Shown: positions 17,017 through 25,173 of the stretch, piece after piece
Layout of the letters: each line of letters begins with the position of its first letter
Position numbering within the stretch: the first letter of the stretch is position 1
NCBI GenBank assembly: GCA_017557885.1
Contig: JAFYXV010000003.1
Coordinates: forward strand, 134,902 to 198,901
Reading direction: 5' to 3'
Length of the DNA: 64,000 bases
From: a bacterium
Lineage (GTDB): Bacteria > Auribacterota > UBA3054
Notes under the pieces: model-generated
Told to the model about the DNA's origin: nothing
Databases searched by the model: none
What the model saw: the letters and a program-made list of their open reading frames with translations, nothing else
Translations under genes and position numbers: made by a program

Positions 17017-19587
17017 ATGCGCAACATATTTCTTCTCATAGCCCTGGCCTTCTGCGTTTACTTCGGCTCGTCCCTCTGGACTTTCACCGATCCCGCCTCC
17101 TTCAAGGTGGTGGCCAATTACATACCGCTGGCCGTAATGCTCCTGACTTTGGTCATAGGCCTCATACATCTGCGCTTTGCCCTGACGCTGGCCATAATCT
17201 TCATTTTCTTCTGCGGCAACCTGGCGATCTTCGACCAGATGCTCTATAGAGTCTGCTCTCTCTGCGGCTGGGAAACTTTTCTCAGCGACAGCGTCAGCGT
17301 CGGCCCCTCCATGAAATTCTTCCAACTGGCGCCAATCTCCTACGAATGCATTATCCTGGCCCTCTTCGCCGCCTGGGCCCTGACCCGCTTCTTCGGGAAT
17401 CCCGAACTTGATTTCGAGGTGAACCGCGCCAGGACAGCCCGCCAAATGCACTTCCCGGTATTCATCTTCGGGCTCACGGCTGTCATTGCCGGACTTTACG
17501 CCATCGTTTGCAGCGGCAACATTTTCATGCCGGGCTTCTTCCCCAAGATCCAGCACGTCCTCTGCTCCTTCCCCTTCCCGTTTTTCCAGAAGATGGGCGC
17601 CCAGAATCTCTCCGCATTGCGAAACGCCGCTCTCGTCATAGAGCTGATAGCCCTTTACACCGTGGTGGTCAACGAGGTCTGGTCTGAAAAGCACATCAAG
17701 TTTTACCTCGGCATCCTTCTGCTCCTGGCCATCGGCTCCGTCTTCGTGGGGATCTTCCAGCGCGTGACCCTGACCGGTTTCTCCAACTACGTTTACCGCT
17801 ATACCAGGGAAGTCCATTCCACTTTCGGCGATCCCAACTCCTGGAGCGTTTTCCTTTTTGCCATCCTGCCCATAGGGCTCGGCCTCCTTTTCGCCGGCAT
17901 CGTTCCGGCCTTCTGCGGTTTGGCCGTCATAGTGCTGATCCTTTTGGGAATAGCCCTTTCCGGCTCCAAGGTCGTGCTTCTTTTCGCCGCTCTTGCCCTG
18001 CTGATCTTCTTCGTCGCGACCTTGCTGAAGACTTTCCGGGGCGGCAAGATCATACCCCCGGTCTTCGTCGGCCTCCTCATCGCTTTGTCCGTGGTATTCG
18101 CCGCAGGCTCTTATGTCAATGTTGACAAGGAAGAGCTTCTCTCCACCAAGAACAATTCCAAAAACGGCGCCTACACCGCTCAGAAAGACGTTGACAACCC
18201 CTCCGGAAAACCTCTGGGACTTTTCCACAACAGTCTGGCCACCTCAGTGGCCAACCAGCTGGATTCCTTCCGGGAAGCCATGTCCAAGGAGGATCCCGAT
18301 TTTGCTAAGATCAGCAAGACCCAATCGACTTTCGAGGCCGATCTCTACGCACGCACGAACCACAAATCCGCCGACTGGATCACCGTCTGGAATTTCCTGA
18401 GGCCCGCGAACGGCAACTGGGATCTCCTGGCCCTGGGCTGCGGCAGCGGCAATTTCAAAAAATACTACAGGCAATACCAGCCCAAATATGTCAAGGAATC
18501 AAGGAACGGCGCCAGCAACTTCCTGCTGCAGGTCCTTGTGGAGCAGGGCGTGTTCGGCTTCGCGGCCATCCTGATCGTCACCGTTCTTACCATCTGCGTG
18601 GCCTTCGGCTGCGTGGAGCACACCGTCTCCCCCAGGACCTCCCGCGTCCTGGCCTGGATGTTCGCTTTCCTGACTTTGGGCTGTTTCTTTGAAAACGCTT
18701 TCACCCAGTATCAGATCGCGTCGCTCTATTGGTTCCTCTGCGGCCTCATTATGGTCAACGCCGCCACCACCAACAGGGATTTCCAGCCCAGCTTCAAGGT
18801 CCTTTACGGGCTTATCCTGCTGCTGCTGCTGGCCGGCGCCGTGGCGGTCTTCTGGCCCAAGCTTATGGAAGAGCGTTTTGAGAAGAGATCCTTCGACGAC
18901 GCCGTGGTCCGCATGGAATCCAACCTGGGCGAAAGCTTAACTGAAGAGCAGCTGGAGACTGTTTACGCCAAGGGCGAATTCAATTTCCACTACAACCAGG
19001 TCGGGCGCTGGAGCGACAAGCAGTCCTTCATGATCGTCCGCCCCGAAAAAGGCAAATCCGTCATGAGACTGGATGTGGCCTGCGGTCAGCCGGACGTTTC
19101 GCCGGAATCGCCTTTCGACGTTGAAGTTTTGGCCGAGAACGAAACGGCCATGCGTTTCTCCTTCACCAATTCCTGCCTGAAAACGCTGGAGTTCAACCTC
19201 AACTCCTCTCCCCAGCTCAGGGCTCTCTGCCAGGAAAGGGACTATATCGTATTGTGCGTCAAGAACAGCCGCACCTTCGTGCCCGCCGAGCAGTTCCCCG
19301 CTCTTTCCAACATGACTTACAACGTCGGCTGCTTCGTGGGCAAGCTGACCTGGGTGGACAAGCAGACGCTGCCCTCCGAGGAAATGAAAGAGATCCCGGA
19401 CGAAGAGGAGCCTCAGGAAGAGGCCGGGGAAGTCAGGGAAGAGGCTCCCGCAGCCGAAGTGAAGGAAGAGAAGGTCAAGGAGATCGACGTTCCCAAGGAA
19501 ACGATCTTCGGCGACAAAGTCAACGAGGAACAGCTTGACGAGACGCTGAAGGAAATGAGCAATTTCGAGTTGGAACTGCCCCAGTGA
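17017..19587 (+). CDS. O-antigen ligase-family membrane protein with C-terminal extracytoplasmic extension
   Basis: The 856-residue protein begins with about a dozen hydrophobic segments. REVHSTFGDPNSWSVFLFAI and LGIALSGSKVVLLF match the WaaL/Wzy_C ligase or polymerase family, and a large periplasmic loop lies at residues ~365-500 (LLALGCGSGNFKKYYRQYQP) before the last helices. Such enzymes transfer undecaprenyl-linked glycan to lipid A core or polymerise it. From about residue 620 the protein carries an extra beta-rich domain (FDDAVVRMESNLGESLTEEQ) and then an acidic Glu-rich tail (EEEPQEEAGEVREEAPAAEV). This extension is not part of the usual family. AAAGGA lies 10 bases before ATG 17017. 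Confidence 0.7.
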   Translation: MRNIFLLIALAFCVYFGSSLWTFTDPASFKVVANYIPLAVMLLTLVIGLIHLRFALTLAIIFIFFCGNLAIFDQMLYRVCSLCGWETFLSDSVSVGPSMKFFQLAPISYECIILALFAAWALTRFFGNPELDFEVNRARTARQMHFPVFIFGLTAVIAGLYAIVCSGNIFMPGFFPKIQHVLCSFPFPFFQKMGAQNLSALRNAALVIELIALYTVVVNEVWSEKHIKFYLGILLLLAIGSVFVGIFQRVTLTGFSNYVYRYTREVHSTFGDPNSWSVFLFAILPIGLGLLFAGIVPAFCGLAVIVLILLGIALSGSKVVLLFAALALLIFFVATLLKTFRGGKIIPPVFVGLLIALSVVFAAGSYVNVDKEELLSTKNNSKNGAYTAQKDVDNPSGKPLGLFHNSLATSVANQLDSFREAMSKEDPDFAKISKTQSTFEADLYARTNHKSADWITVWNFLRPANGNWDLLALGCGSGNFKKYYRQYQPKYVKESRNGASNFLLQVLVEQGVFGFAAILIVTVLTICVAFGCVEHTVSPRTSRVLAWMFAFLTLGCFFENAFTQYQIASLYWFLCGLIMVNAATTNRDFQPSFKVLYGLILLLLLAGAVAVFWPKLMEERFEKRSFDDAVVRMESNLGESLTEEQLETVYAKGEFNFHYNQVGRWSDKQSFMIVRPEKGKSVMRLDVACGQPDVSPESPFDVEVLAENETAMRFSFTNSCLKTLEFNLNSSPQLRALCQERDYIVLCVKNSRTFVPAEQFPALSNMTYNVGCFVGKLTWVDKQTLPSEEMKEIPDEEEPQEEAGEVREEAPAAEVKEEKVKEIDVPKETIFGDKVNEEQLDETLKEMSNFELELPQ

Positions 19588-19591
19588 TCTT

Positions 19592-20731
19592 ATGCGCGTT
19601 CTGCTTGACGCCTTTCCCCTGCTGGCTCCCAAATCAGGCGTAGGCTACTACGCCCTGAATTTGATCAAAGCCCTGGCTGGGGAATTTTCGGAAGACGAAT
19701 TCATTTATTTTTACGGGCGCCGTTTCTCCAGGGAGATCCTGGAGGCGGCGCCTTCTTTCGACGCGGGATTGAGGACTTTCCTGAAAAAAAGCTTCAAAAA
19801 ACCCTACCGTCTGACCCAGCCTGTTAAGGAACTCTTTTTCCGGCTTGGCGCCCCCGGATGCAAAGCCGACGTCTATCATGAGCTGAACTATGTTCCCCTG
19901 CCTTATAAGGGGCCCCAGGTCGTCACGGTCTTCGACATGTCGCTCATCCGTTATCCGGAAACCCATCCGGCGGACCGCCGTGCTTATTTCGAGAGCTATT
20001 TTCCCAAGCGCTTGAACCGGGCCGATCATTTCATCACCATCAGCGATTTTTCCAAAAACGAACTGAGGGAGATCTACGGCGTGCCGGAGGAAAAGATCAC
20101 CACGGTCTACCTGGGAGGACTTTCCCAAGCCGCGCCGCCCCTTGAAAAAGTCGCGGCCTTCAAGAAAGAAAAGAAATTGCCGGAGCGTTATTTCCTTTAC
20201 TGCGGCAACCTGGAGCCGCGTAAAAATCTTCCGCTTCTCATCAAAGCCTACGCCCTGGCTTTGAAAAAAGAGCCGTCCCTTCCGCATCTGGTGCTGGTGG
20301 GTTCTCCTTCCTGGCTTTCCGAGGAGATCTTCTCCGCCATAAAAAAAGAAGCGCTGGGGGAAAAAGTGCTGGTGACCGGTTATGTTCCTTACGGAGACCT
20401 GCCCTTTTACTATGCCGGCGCGCTGGCCTTCTTCTTCCCCTCCCTTTACGAAGGCTTCGGGCTCCCGGTTTTGGAAGCGATGGAAAAAGGCCTTCCCGTG
20501 GCGGCCTCCTCCTCTTCGTCGCTGCCGGAAGTTCTGGGCGACGCCGGGCAGCTGATAGCTCCGGACAACACGGAGGGCTGGGCCGAGGCTTTTCTGCGCT
20601 TTTCGGACGACGAGATCTTAAGGCGCGAACTTTCCAAAAAAAGCCTGGAGCGCGCCAAACTCTTCTCCTGGCAAAGGGCCGCCAGGGAGACCCGCGCGGT
20701 CTATGAAAAAACTCTGAGCCTTTACTTTTGA
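19592..20731 (+). CDS. Glycosyltransferase family 4
   Basis: The 379-residue protein has the GT-B fold of retaining GT4 enzymes. The N-terminal half starts MRVLLDAFPLLAPKSGVGYY, the usual acceptor-side glycine loop. The donor domain holds FLYCGNLEPRKNLPLLIKAY and PSLYEGFGLPVLEAMEKGLP, the latter with the E-x7-E signature that contacts the nucleotide sugar. It should add a hexose in the cytoplasm to a lipid-linked intermediate. The ATG is 4 bp after the ligase stop codon and no ribosome site is visible, so translational coupling is likely. The sugar cannot be inferred. Confidence 0.88.
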   Translation: MRVLLDAFPLLAPKSGVGYYALNLIKALAGEFSEDEFIYFYGRRFSREILEAAPSFDAGLRTFLKKSFKKPYRLTQPVKELFFRLGAPGCKADVYHELNYVPLPYKGPQVVTVFDMSLIRYPETHPADRRAYFESYFPKRLNRADHFITISDFSKNELREIYGVPEEKITTVYLGGLSQAAPPLEKVAAFKKEKKLPERYFLYCGNLEPRKNLPLLIKAYALALKKEPSLPHLVLVGSPSWLSEEIFSAIKKEALGEKVLVTGYVPYGDLPFYYAGALAFFFPSLYEGFGLPVLEAMEKGLPVAASSSSSLPEVLGDAGQLIAPDNTEGWAEAFLRFSDDEILRRELSKKSLERAKLFSWQRAARETRAVYEKTLSLYF

Positions 20732-20749
20732 CCGCGTTTCTGCTAACAT
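20721..20749 (+). promoter_or_regulatory. Promoter of the ferredoxin-tRNA-Glu unit
   Basis: TTTACT (20721-20726), 17 bases, then TAACAT (20744-20749) in the extended box TTTCTGCTAACAT. It overlaps the end of the GT4 gene and leaves a leader of about 36 bases before the ferredoxin ATG. Confidence 0.5.
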
Positions 20750-20791
20750 TTCCTTCGTACCTTACTTTTTAACCAATTTGTAGGAGTAATT

Positions 20792-20962
20792 ATGGCTTAC
20801 AAAATCAGCTCTGAATGTCTTTCCTGCGGCGCTTGCGCTTCCGAATGCCCCCAGGGCGCCATTGCGGAAGGCGAAGGCCAGTATCAGATCGATCCTGAAA
20901 AGTGCGTGGCCTGCGGCCTCTGCGCCAGCGTCTGCCCTGCCGGCGCCATCAGCGAAGAATAA
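20792..20962 (+). CDS. 2[4Fe-4S] ferredoxin, clostridial type
   Basis: This 56-residue protein has two CxxCxxCxxxCP clusters: CLSCGACASECP at residues 9-20 and CVACGLCASVCP at 38-49. That is the complete ligand set for two [4Fe-4S] clusters in the bacterial (clostridial) ferredoxin fold. It should be a low-potential cytosolic electron carrier, for example for pyruvate:ferredoxin oxidoreductase or hydrogenase, which suggests an anaerobic life style. TAGGAG lies 6 bases before ATG 20792. A tRNA-Glu gene begins 11 bp after the stop codon and no terminator separates them, so the two are likely on one transcript. Confidence 0.95.
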   Translation: MAYKISSECLSCGACASECPQGAIAEGEGQYQIDPEKCVACGLCASVCPAGAISEE

Positions 20963-20973
20963 TAAAGATATTT

Positions 20974-21049
20974 GCTCCTTTCGTCTAGTGGCCTAGGACA
21001 TGTGGTTCTCATCCACAAAACAGGAGTTCGATTCTCCTATGGAGCGCCA
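20974..21049 (+). tRNA. tRNA-Glu (anticodon CTC)
   Basis: A 76-nt cloverleaf can be drawn. The anticodon stem TGTGG/CCACA closes the loop TTCTCAT, giving anticodon CTC. The T arm is AGGAG/CTCCT with loop TTCGATT. The D arm TCGTCTAGTGGCCTAGGAC resembles bacterial tRNA-Glu, the discriminator base is G, and CCA is encoded. The acceptor stem GCTCCTT/ATGGAGC has one T-T mismatch at pair 6-67. Confidence 0.95.
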
Positions 21050-21056
21050 AAATTTG

Positions 21057-21086
21057 AAGACATCCCTGCGGGGATGTCTTTTTTTT
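21057..21086 (+). terminator. Rho-independent terminator after tRNA-Glu
   Basis: A perfect 10-bp stem AAGACATCCC / GGGATGTCTT with loop TGCG is followed by a further run of six T. It lies 7 bases after the tRNA and ends the ferredoxin-tRNA unit. Confidence 0.93.
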
Positions 21087-21182
21087 ACGCCCTGCTCCGG
21101 GGTCTGATCTCCGCGTCTTTTTCGCCCGCGGGAGCCGGCTTTCATATGGAAACGCAGACTCCTCCCAAAATTAAAATCAAAA

Positions 21183-21191
21183 TGATATAAT
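21183..21191 (+). promoter_or_regulatory. Extended -10 promoter of the zinc-ribbon operon
   Basis: TGATATAAT ends at 21191, 27 bases before the ATG at 21219. No convincing -35 box is seen. Confidence 0.45.
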
Positions 21192-21218
21192 TATTTTAAA
21201 ACTAAATTCGTGGATTAA

Positions 21219-21602
21219 ATGAATACGGAAAATTATACGGACGCTCACAAGATCGAGCTCAACTGCGTGGGCTGCGGTCACAGCGTGGAATTCTCCCTGC
21301 TGGACCTCAACCCGGAAACCAAGCTTGTCTGCAAGGAATGCGGCAAGACCTACGCCTTCACGCCGGAACTCGCCGATCAGATCAAACGTTTCAGCGAGCT
21401 TTTATCGACCGTTTACGCCTGCCGCGACCTTCTCGGCCAGGCCAGCATCGGCGTTAAAGTGAAGGACAAGGAGATCACCGTTCCCTACCAGCTGCTTCTT
21501 ACCAGGCTCAACTCGCTCTTAAGCCTCAAGGTCAACGATCAGGAAATGACTTTCCGTTTCCGGGTCGATCCGACCGCCATCTTCGACAAGAAAACGGAAT
21601 GA
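21219..21602 (+). CDS. Small zinc-ribbon protein, unknown function
   Basis: The 127-residue protein is not recognised beyond its N terminus. Two Cys pairs, CVGCG near residue 16 and CKECG near 40, form a zinc ribbon of the kind found in FmdB-like or nucleic-acid-associated proteins. The remainder (residues 50-127) looks like an alpha-beta domain and ends in TFRFRVDPTAIFDKKTE. The stop codon overlaps the ATG of the DedA-like gene by 4 bp, and that gene in turn overlaps the OmpA-like lipoprotein gene. This tight coupling suggests a role in the envelope operon, but no direct evidence is seen. Confidence 0.6.
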   Translation: MNTENYTDAHKIELNCVGCGHSVEFSLLDLNPETKLVCKECGKTYAFTPELADQIKRFSELLSTVYACRDLLGQASIGVKVKDKEITVPYQLLLTRLNSLLSLKVNDQEMTFRFRVDPTAIFDKKTE

Positions 21603-22252
21603 GATTTCTGCGCCGCCTTTACGACCTGGTCATGCGCTGCGCGCCTTCGCCCTATGCGCTGGCGGCTCTCAGTCTCCTTTCCTTTGCCGAATCTTCGTTC
21701 TTTCCCATACCGCCCGATCCGCTGCTCATCGCCATGGCTTTGGCGAAGCCCAAGCGCGCCCTTTGGTACGCCGCCTGGTGCTCCGTCGCTTCCGTGCTCG
21801 GCGGGATCTTAGGGTATGTCATCGGAGCCTTCCTCTGGAGCGCTACCAAGGATTTCTTCTTCGCCTACGTTCCGGGGTTCACCCCCGAGGGATTCCAGAC
21901 CGTGGAGACCCTCTACGGGAAATACGGCTTCTGGTGCGTTTTCACCGCCGGCTTCACGCCCATACCCTACAAGATCTTCACCATCGCCTCCGGCGTTTTC
22001 AGCATGGCCTTCGTGCCGTTCATCATCGCCTCCGCCATTAGCCGTTCGGCCAGGTTTTTCCTGGTGGCGGGCCTGATAAGGATCTTCGGCGAAAGGATCA
22101 AAAATTTTATAGACAAATATTTCAACATCCTAACCATAGCGTTTCTGATCCTGCTGATAGGATTTTTTGCGCTCTTCGGATTACTGAAGCATCCGGAGCA
22201 GCCGAAAGACACGGAAACGCCAAAGCAAAGCATAAGCGAGGTCACGGAATGA
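21599..22252 (+). CDS. YqaA/DedA-like VTT-domain membrane protein
   Basis: The 217-residue protein has several transmembrane helices and the VTT ('SNARE-associated') core. ESSFFPIPPDPLLIAMALAK near residue 30 is the conserved re-entrant segment, and GFTPIPYKIFTIASGVF near residue 120 is the second half-motif typical of the YqaA branch. DedA/VTT proteins act as lipid scramblases or undecaprenyl-phosphate recycling transporters. Both ends overlap neighbouring genes by 4 bp, so it is expressed with the zinc-ribbon protein and the OmpA-like lipoprotein. Confidence 0.82.
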   Translation: MRFLRRLYDLVMRCAPSPYALAALSLLSFAESSFFPIPPDPLLIAMALAKPKRALWYAAWCSVASVLGGILGYVIGAFLWSATKDFFFAYVPGFTPEGFQTVETLYGKYGFWCVFTAGFTPIPYKIFTIASGVFSMAFVPFIIASAISRSARFFLVAGLIRIFGERIKNFIDKYFNILTIAFLILLIGFFALFGLLKHPEQPKDTETPKQSISEVTE

Positions 22253-23289
22253 AAAGAACTCCCCTGCTCTCATCACTCATACTTTTAGCATTGTGCCTTA
22301 GCGGCTGCTCCGCCATGCAGCGGGGCGGCTTGATAGGCGGATTGATCGGCGCCGGCGCGGGCGCCGGTATCGGCGCCGCCGGCGGCGGCGTCGGCGGTGC
22401 CATCGGCGCTGGCGCCGGTGCGGGCGCCGGCCTTTTGACCGGAGCCATAGCCGGCGAAGCCTATGAGATCCACAGAGCCCGCATGCTGGAAGATTACGCC
22501 GACGTTGACCGCTACAGCGGCGAAGCCAAAGTCTCCAGCAAAGTCGTGGCGAAATACGAAAAGCAGCTGGCCCGCATGGAAGCGAGGACCAAGATGATGG
22601 CCGCCCGCTACGAGGAGATCGTGGCGAAGAGCTACGTCCTGGCCAACTCCATCCAGGCCGACGGCCGCTATGTCCAGGTGGAGACCACCAAGGAAGGCAC
22701 CACTCAGATCACCATGCTGTCGGAAGTCCTTTTCGACGAGGGGCGCGCCCAGCTTAGGGAAGCCGTTTATCCCGTGCTGGAGGAAGTCGGCCGCGTGGTC
22801 AACACCGAATATCCCGGCTATCTCGTGGCCATCGAAGGCCACACGGACAACAACGAGCTGGCGGAAGGCTCCAACTTCATGTCCAACTGGGAACTCTCCG
22901 CCGCCCGCAGCCTTTCCGTGCTGCACTTCCTGGAAAAGGAAGGCGGAGTCGATCCCAAGCGCATGGCCATTTCCGGCTACTCGGCCAACCGCCCTGTTGC
23001 CAGCAACGCCACCGCCGACGGCCAGAGACTCAACCGCCGCGTGGTCATAACGCTCATTCCGGCGGATCTTCCGAGACTCCCCCAGGACGAATCGCTTGAT
23101 TCTTCGGTCAACACCATTATGAACGACGTCCTGCCTCCTCCCCAATCCGGCAATGTCAACATCCCGCAGTACGAACCCGGCGGCAGCACCGGCCTCAACG
23201 TGGCCCCCGCTCAGAATCTGCCAGGCTCCGCTCCCCAGAGCGAGTCTGAAATGCTTCAGAATCTTCCCGCCTTCCCCACCATCGACTAA
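22249..23289 (+). CDS. OmpA-family peptidoglycan-associated lipoprotein with glycine zipper
   Basis: The 346-residue protein starts with a lipoprotein signal ending in the lipobox LSGC. A glycine-zipper stretch (residues ~25-65, GGLIGGLIGAGAGAG-like) follows, then a coiled coil (residues 85-125), then an OmpA C-terminal domain at 155-270. In that domain LFDEGRAQLREAVYPVLEEV, AIEGHTDN, NWELSAARSLSVLHFL and NRRVVI carry the Asp and Arg positions that bind diaminopimelate in peptidoglycan. A Pro/Gln-rich tail ends the protein. It should tether the outer membrane to the cell wall. Its ATG overlaps the DedA-like gene. Confidence 0.88.
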   Translation: MKRTPLLSSLILLALCLSGCSAMQRGGLIGGLIGAGAGAGIGAAGGGVGGAIGAGAGAGAGLLTGAIAGEAYEIHRARMLEDYADVDRYSGEAKVSSKVVAKYEKQLARMEARTKMMAARYEEIVAKSYVLANSIQADGRYVQVETTKEGTTQITMLSEVLFDEGRAQLREAVYPVLEEVGRVVNTEYPGYLVAIEGHTDNNELAEGSNFMSNWELSAARSLSVLHFLEKEGGVDPKRMAISGYSANRPVASNATADGQRLNRRVVITLIPADLPRLPQDESLDSSVNTIMNDVLPPPQSGNVNIPQYEPGGSTGLNVAPAQNLPGSAPQSESEMLQNLPAFPTID

Positions 23290-23298
23290 AGGAGAAAC

Positions 23299-23973
23299 AT
23301 GAATATGCGTAAATTTGCCTTTGAATCTCTTCTTTTAAGCGGACTCGCTCTCCTGCTCTTCGGCTGCGCCACCAGCGAAGTGACCTACCCCCAGCCGCTG
23401 GCCCTTAACAACGGCTCCTTCGAGAACAAAACGATGTGCGTCATGGCCTACGGCGATCCGATGGACAATTACGAGACTTTAGCGGAAACTTACCACCGCT
23501 GGTGGCTTCCGCGCTTCATCTACGGCAGCGGCGAAGTGACAGTCCTCGACCACCCCTACGTCAACGACGACGGCCAGGTCTTCCAGGACAACACCAACGA
23601 AGCTTTCGCCGAAGCGCTCTTCAACCGGCTCAGAGGATACAGCATCTTCAAGCGCGTGGTGATGGTGAAAGACAGGGCCGAAGCGGATGAATTCAAATAC
23701 GATTATCTCCTGGTCTTCCATATCAACGAATGCTACGCCAAAGGCCTCGGCGCCAACGCCAACTTTGTCGAATGGTCCACCATCGAGGGCAACGTAAACG
23801 TCTCCGTCTTCGTTTACGATCTGAAAGCCAACCAAAGGATCAGCGAGCAGAACATTCAGGCCACCGCGACCAGCACCTACGCCTGGGCCACCCCCGACGT
23901 CAGGGAATACCTGAGGAGAAAGCTTTTGAAGGGCACCACCTTCCACAACGCCATCTCTCAGATCACTTTCTGA
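23299..23973 (+). CDS. Lipoprotein, unknown function
   Basis: The 224-residue protein has a signal peptide with lipobox LFGC at about residue 28 (LLLFGCATSEVTY). The mature part is a mixed alpha-beta domain with KTMCVMAYGDPMDNYETLAE near its start and ASVFVYDLKANQR-like strands near 175, reminiscent of outer-membrane lipoproteins that assemble surface structures, but I do not recognise the family. AAGGAG precedes two possible starts, ATG 23299 and ATG 23305; the first is 4 and the second 10 bases from it. It is the last gene of the operon, and a strong terminator follows. Confidence 0.65.
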   Translation: MNMRKFAFESLLLSGLALLLFGCATSEVTYPQPLALNNGSFENKTMCVMAYGDPMDNYETLAETYHRWWLPRFIYGSGEVTVLDHPYVNDDGQVFQDNTNEAFAEALFNRLRGYSIFKRVVMVKDRAEADEFKYDYLLVFHINECYAKGLGANANFVEWSTIEGNVNVSVFVYDLKANQRISEQNIQATATSTYAWATPDVREYLRRKLLKGTTFHNAISQITF

Positions 23974-23994
23974 CCGAAGCCGAGATATCCCATT

Positions 23995-24021
23995 AAAAAA
24001 GCCCCGTTCAGGGGCTTTTTT
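23995..24021 (+). terminator. Rho-independent terminator, directly upstream of a GT4 start
   Basis: AAAAAAGCCCC, loop GTTCA, GGGGCTTTTTT. It ends the lipoprotein operon. The T-run stops only 4 bases before the ATG of the next gene on the same strand. Confidence 0.92.
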
Positions 24022-24025
24022 CTAT

Positions 24026-25129
24026 ATGCGCGTCGTCCACATAGGAAAATACTACTGGCCCTATCAGCGGGGCATCGAGACTTACCTGAAAACGCTTTCG
24101 GAAGGTTTGAAAACCCGCTGCGATCTTACCGTCATCGTCAGCAACGAAGGCCGGGAGACCGTGGAGGAAACAATAAACGGCGTCCGGGTGATCCGGCTGA
24201 AAAGAGCTTTCAAACTGGCCGGCACGGATTTTCTTTTTTCTCTTCCCGGAAAACTTAAGGAACTGAAGCCCGACATCGTCCACGTCCATCTTCCCAACCC
24301 CTGGGCGGAGACCGCCTGGAAACTGGCCGGGCGCCCGGGACGTCTTTTCGTCTCCTTTCACAGCGACATCATAAGGCAGAAATTTCTCCTGAAAATCTAC
24401 GCCCCTTTTCACCGCGCTTTTTTAAAGCAGGCTGAGAAGATAATCGTGGCCACGCCGAACCACATCGAATATTCGCCCTTCCTTTCCCAGCTGCCGCCTG
24501 AAAAACTGGCCGTGGTGCATTACGGCCTTAGGAAAAACGAATACGCTTCTCCCTCGGAAAAACTGGTTGAGGAATTCAAAGGGAAATATTCCCCTTACGT
24601 TTTCTCGGTGGGGCAGCTGGTTTATTACAAAGGCTTCGACGTGCTGATAAAAGCCCTTGCGGAAACGCAGGAACTTAATTTGCTCATTGCGGGCGTCGGA
24701 CCGCTGATGGAGCCTTTGAAAAAGCAGGCGGCGGAACTCGGATTGGCTAAGCGCGTCGTGTTTTTGGGGCATATTCCCCAGGAGGAGCTTCTGGCCGCCT
24801 ACCACGGCTGCGAGTTCTTCGTTCTTCCCTCCACGGTGCGCAGCGAAGCTTTCGGCCTTGTGCAGCTGGAAGCCTTCCTGGCGGGCAAAGCGGTCGTCAG
24901 CACAGATCTGAAGTCTGGCGTTCCCTACGTCAACCGGGACGGCGTTACAGGCATAGTTGTACCCCCCGGCGACGAAAAGGCTCTTTCCGGGGCAATGAGA
25001 AGCCTTCACGGGGATCCTGAACTGAGATCTGCGCTCGGCGCCGCCGGATACCGAAGGGCGCTGCAAGATTTCAGCGCGGAGGATATGGTGGAAAAGACCT
25101 ACCGGCTGTATAAGGGAGAAAAGATCTAA
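24026..25129 (+). CDS. Glycosyltransferase family 4
   Basis: The 367-residue protein begins MRVVHIGKYYWPYQRGIETY, the typical start of GT4 enzymes, so ATG 24026 is correct even though no Shine-Dalgarno precedes it and a terminator hairpin ends 4 bases upstream. PDIVHVHLPNPWAE marks the N-terminal Rossmann domain, YVFSVGQLVYYKGFDVLIKA the start of the donor domain, and SEAFGLVQLEAF the E-x7-E nucleotide-sugar site. It should build an LPS or exopolysaccharide unit in the cytoplasm. How it is transcribed is unclear: readthrough of the terminator or an unseen promoter would be needed. Confidence 0.88.
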   Translation: MRVVHIGKYYWPYQRGIETYLKTLSEGLKTRCDLTVIVSNEGRETVEETINGVRVIRLKRAFKLAGTDFLFSLPGKLKELKPDIVHVHLPNPWAETAWKLAGRPGRLFVSFHSDIIRQKFLLKIYAPFHRAFLKQAEKIIVATPNHIEYSPFLSQLPPEKLAVVHYGLRKNEYASPSEKLVEEFKGKYSPYVFSVGQLVYYKGFDVLIKALAETQELNLLIAGVGPLMEPLKKQAAELGLAKRVVFLGHIPQEELLAAYHGCEFFVLPSTVRSEAFGLVQLEAFLAGKAVVSTDLKSGVPYVNRDGVTGIVVPPGDEKALSGAMRSLHGDPELRSALGAAGYRRALQDFSAEDMVEKTYRLYKGEKI

Positions 25130-25142
25130 ACATTCATGCGAT

Positions 25143-25173
25143 AAAAAAAGCGGCTCAGCGAGCCGCTTTTTTT
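25143..25173. terminator. Bidirectional terminator between convergent genes
   Basis: A perfect 13-bp stem, seven A plus GCGGCT, loop CAGCG, then AGCCGC and seven T, serves both the GT4 gene (plus) and the RNase H operon (minus). The RNase H stop codon overlaps its last bases. Confidence 0.93.
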
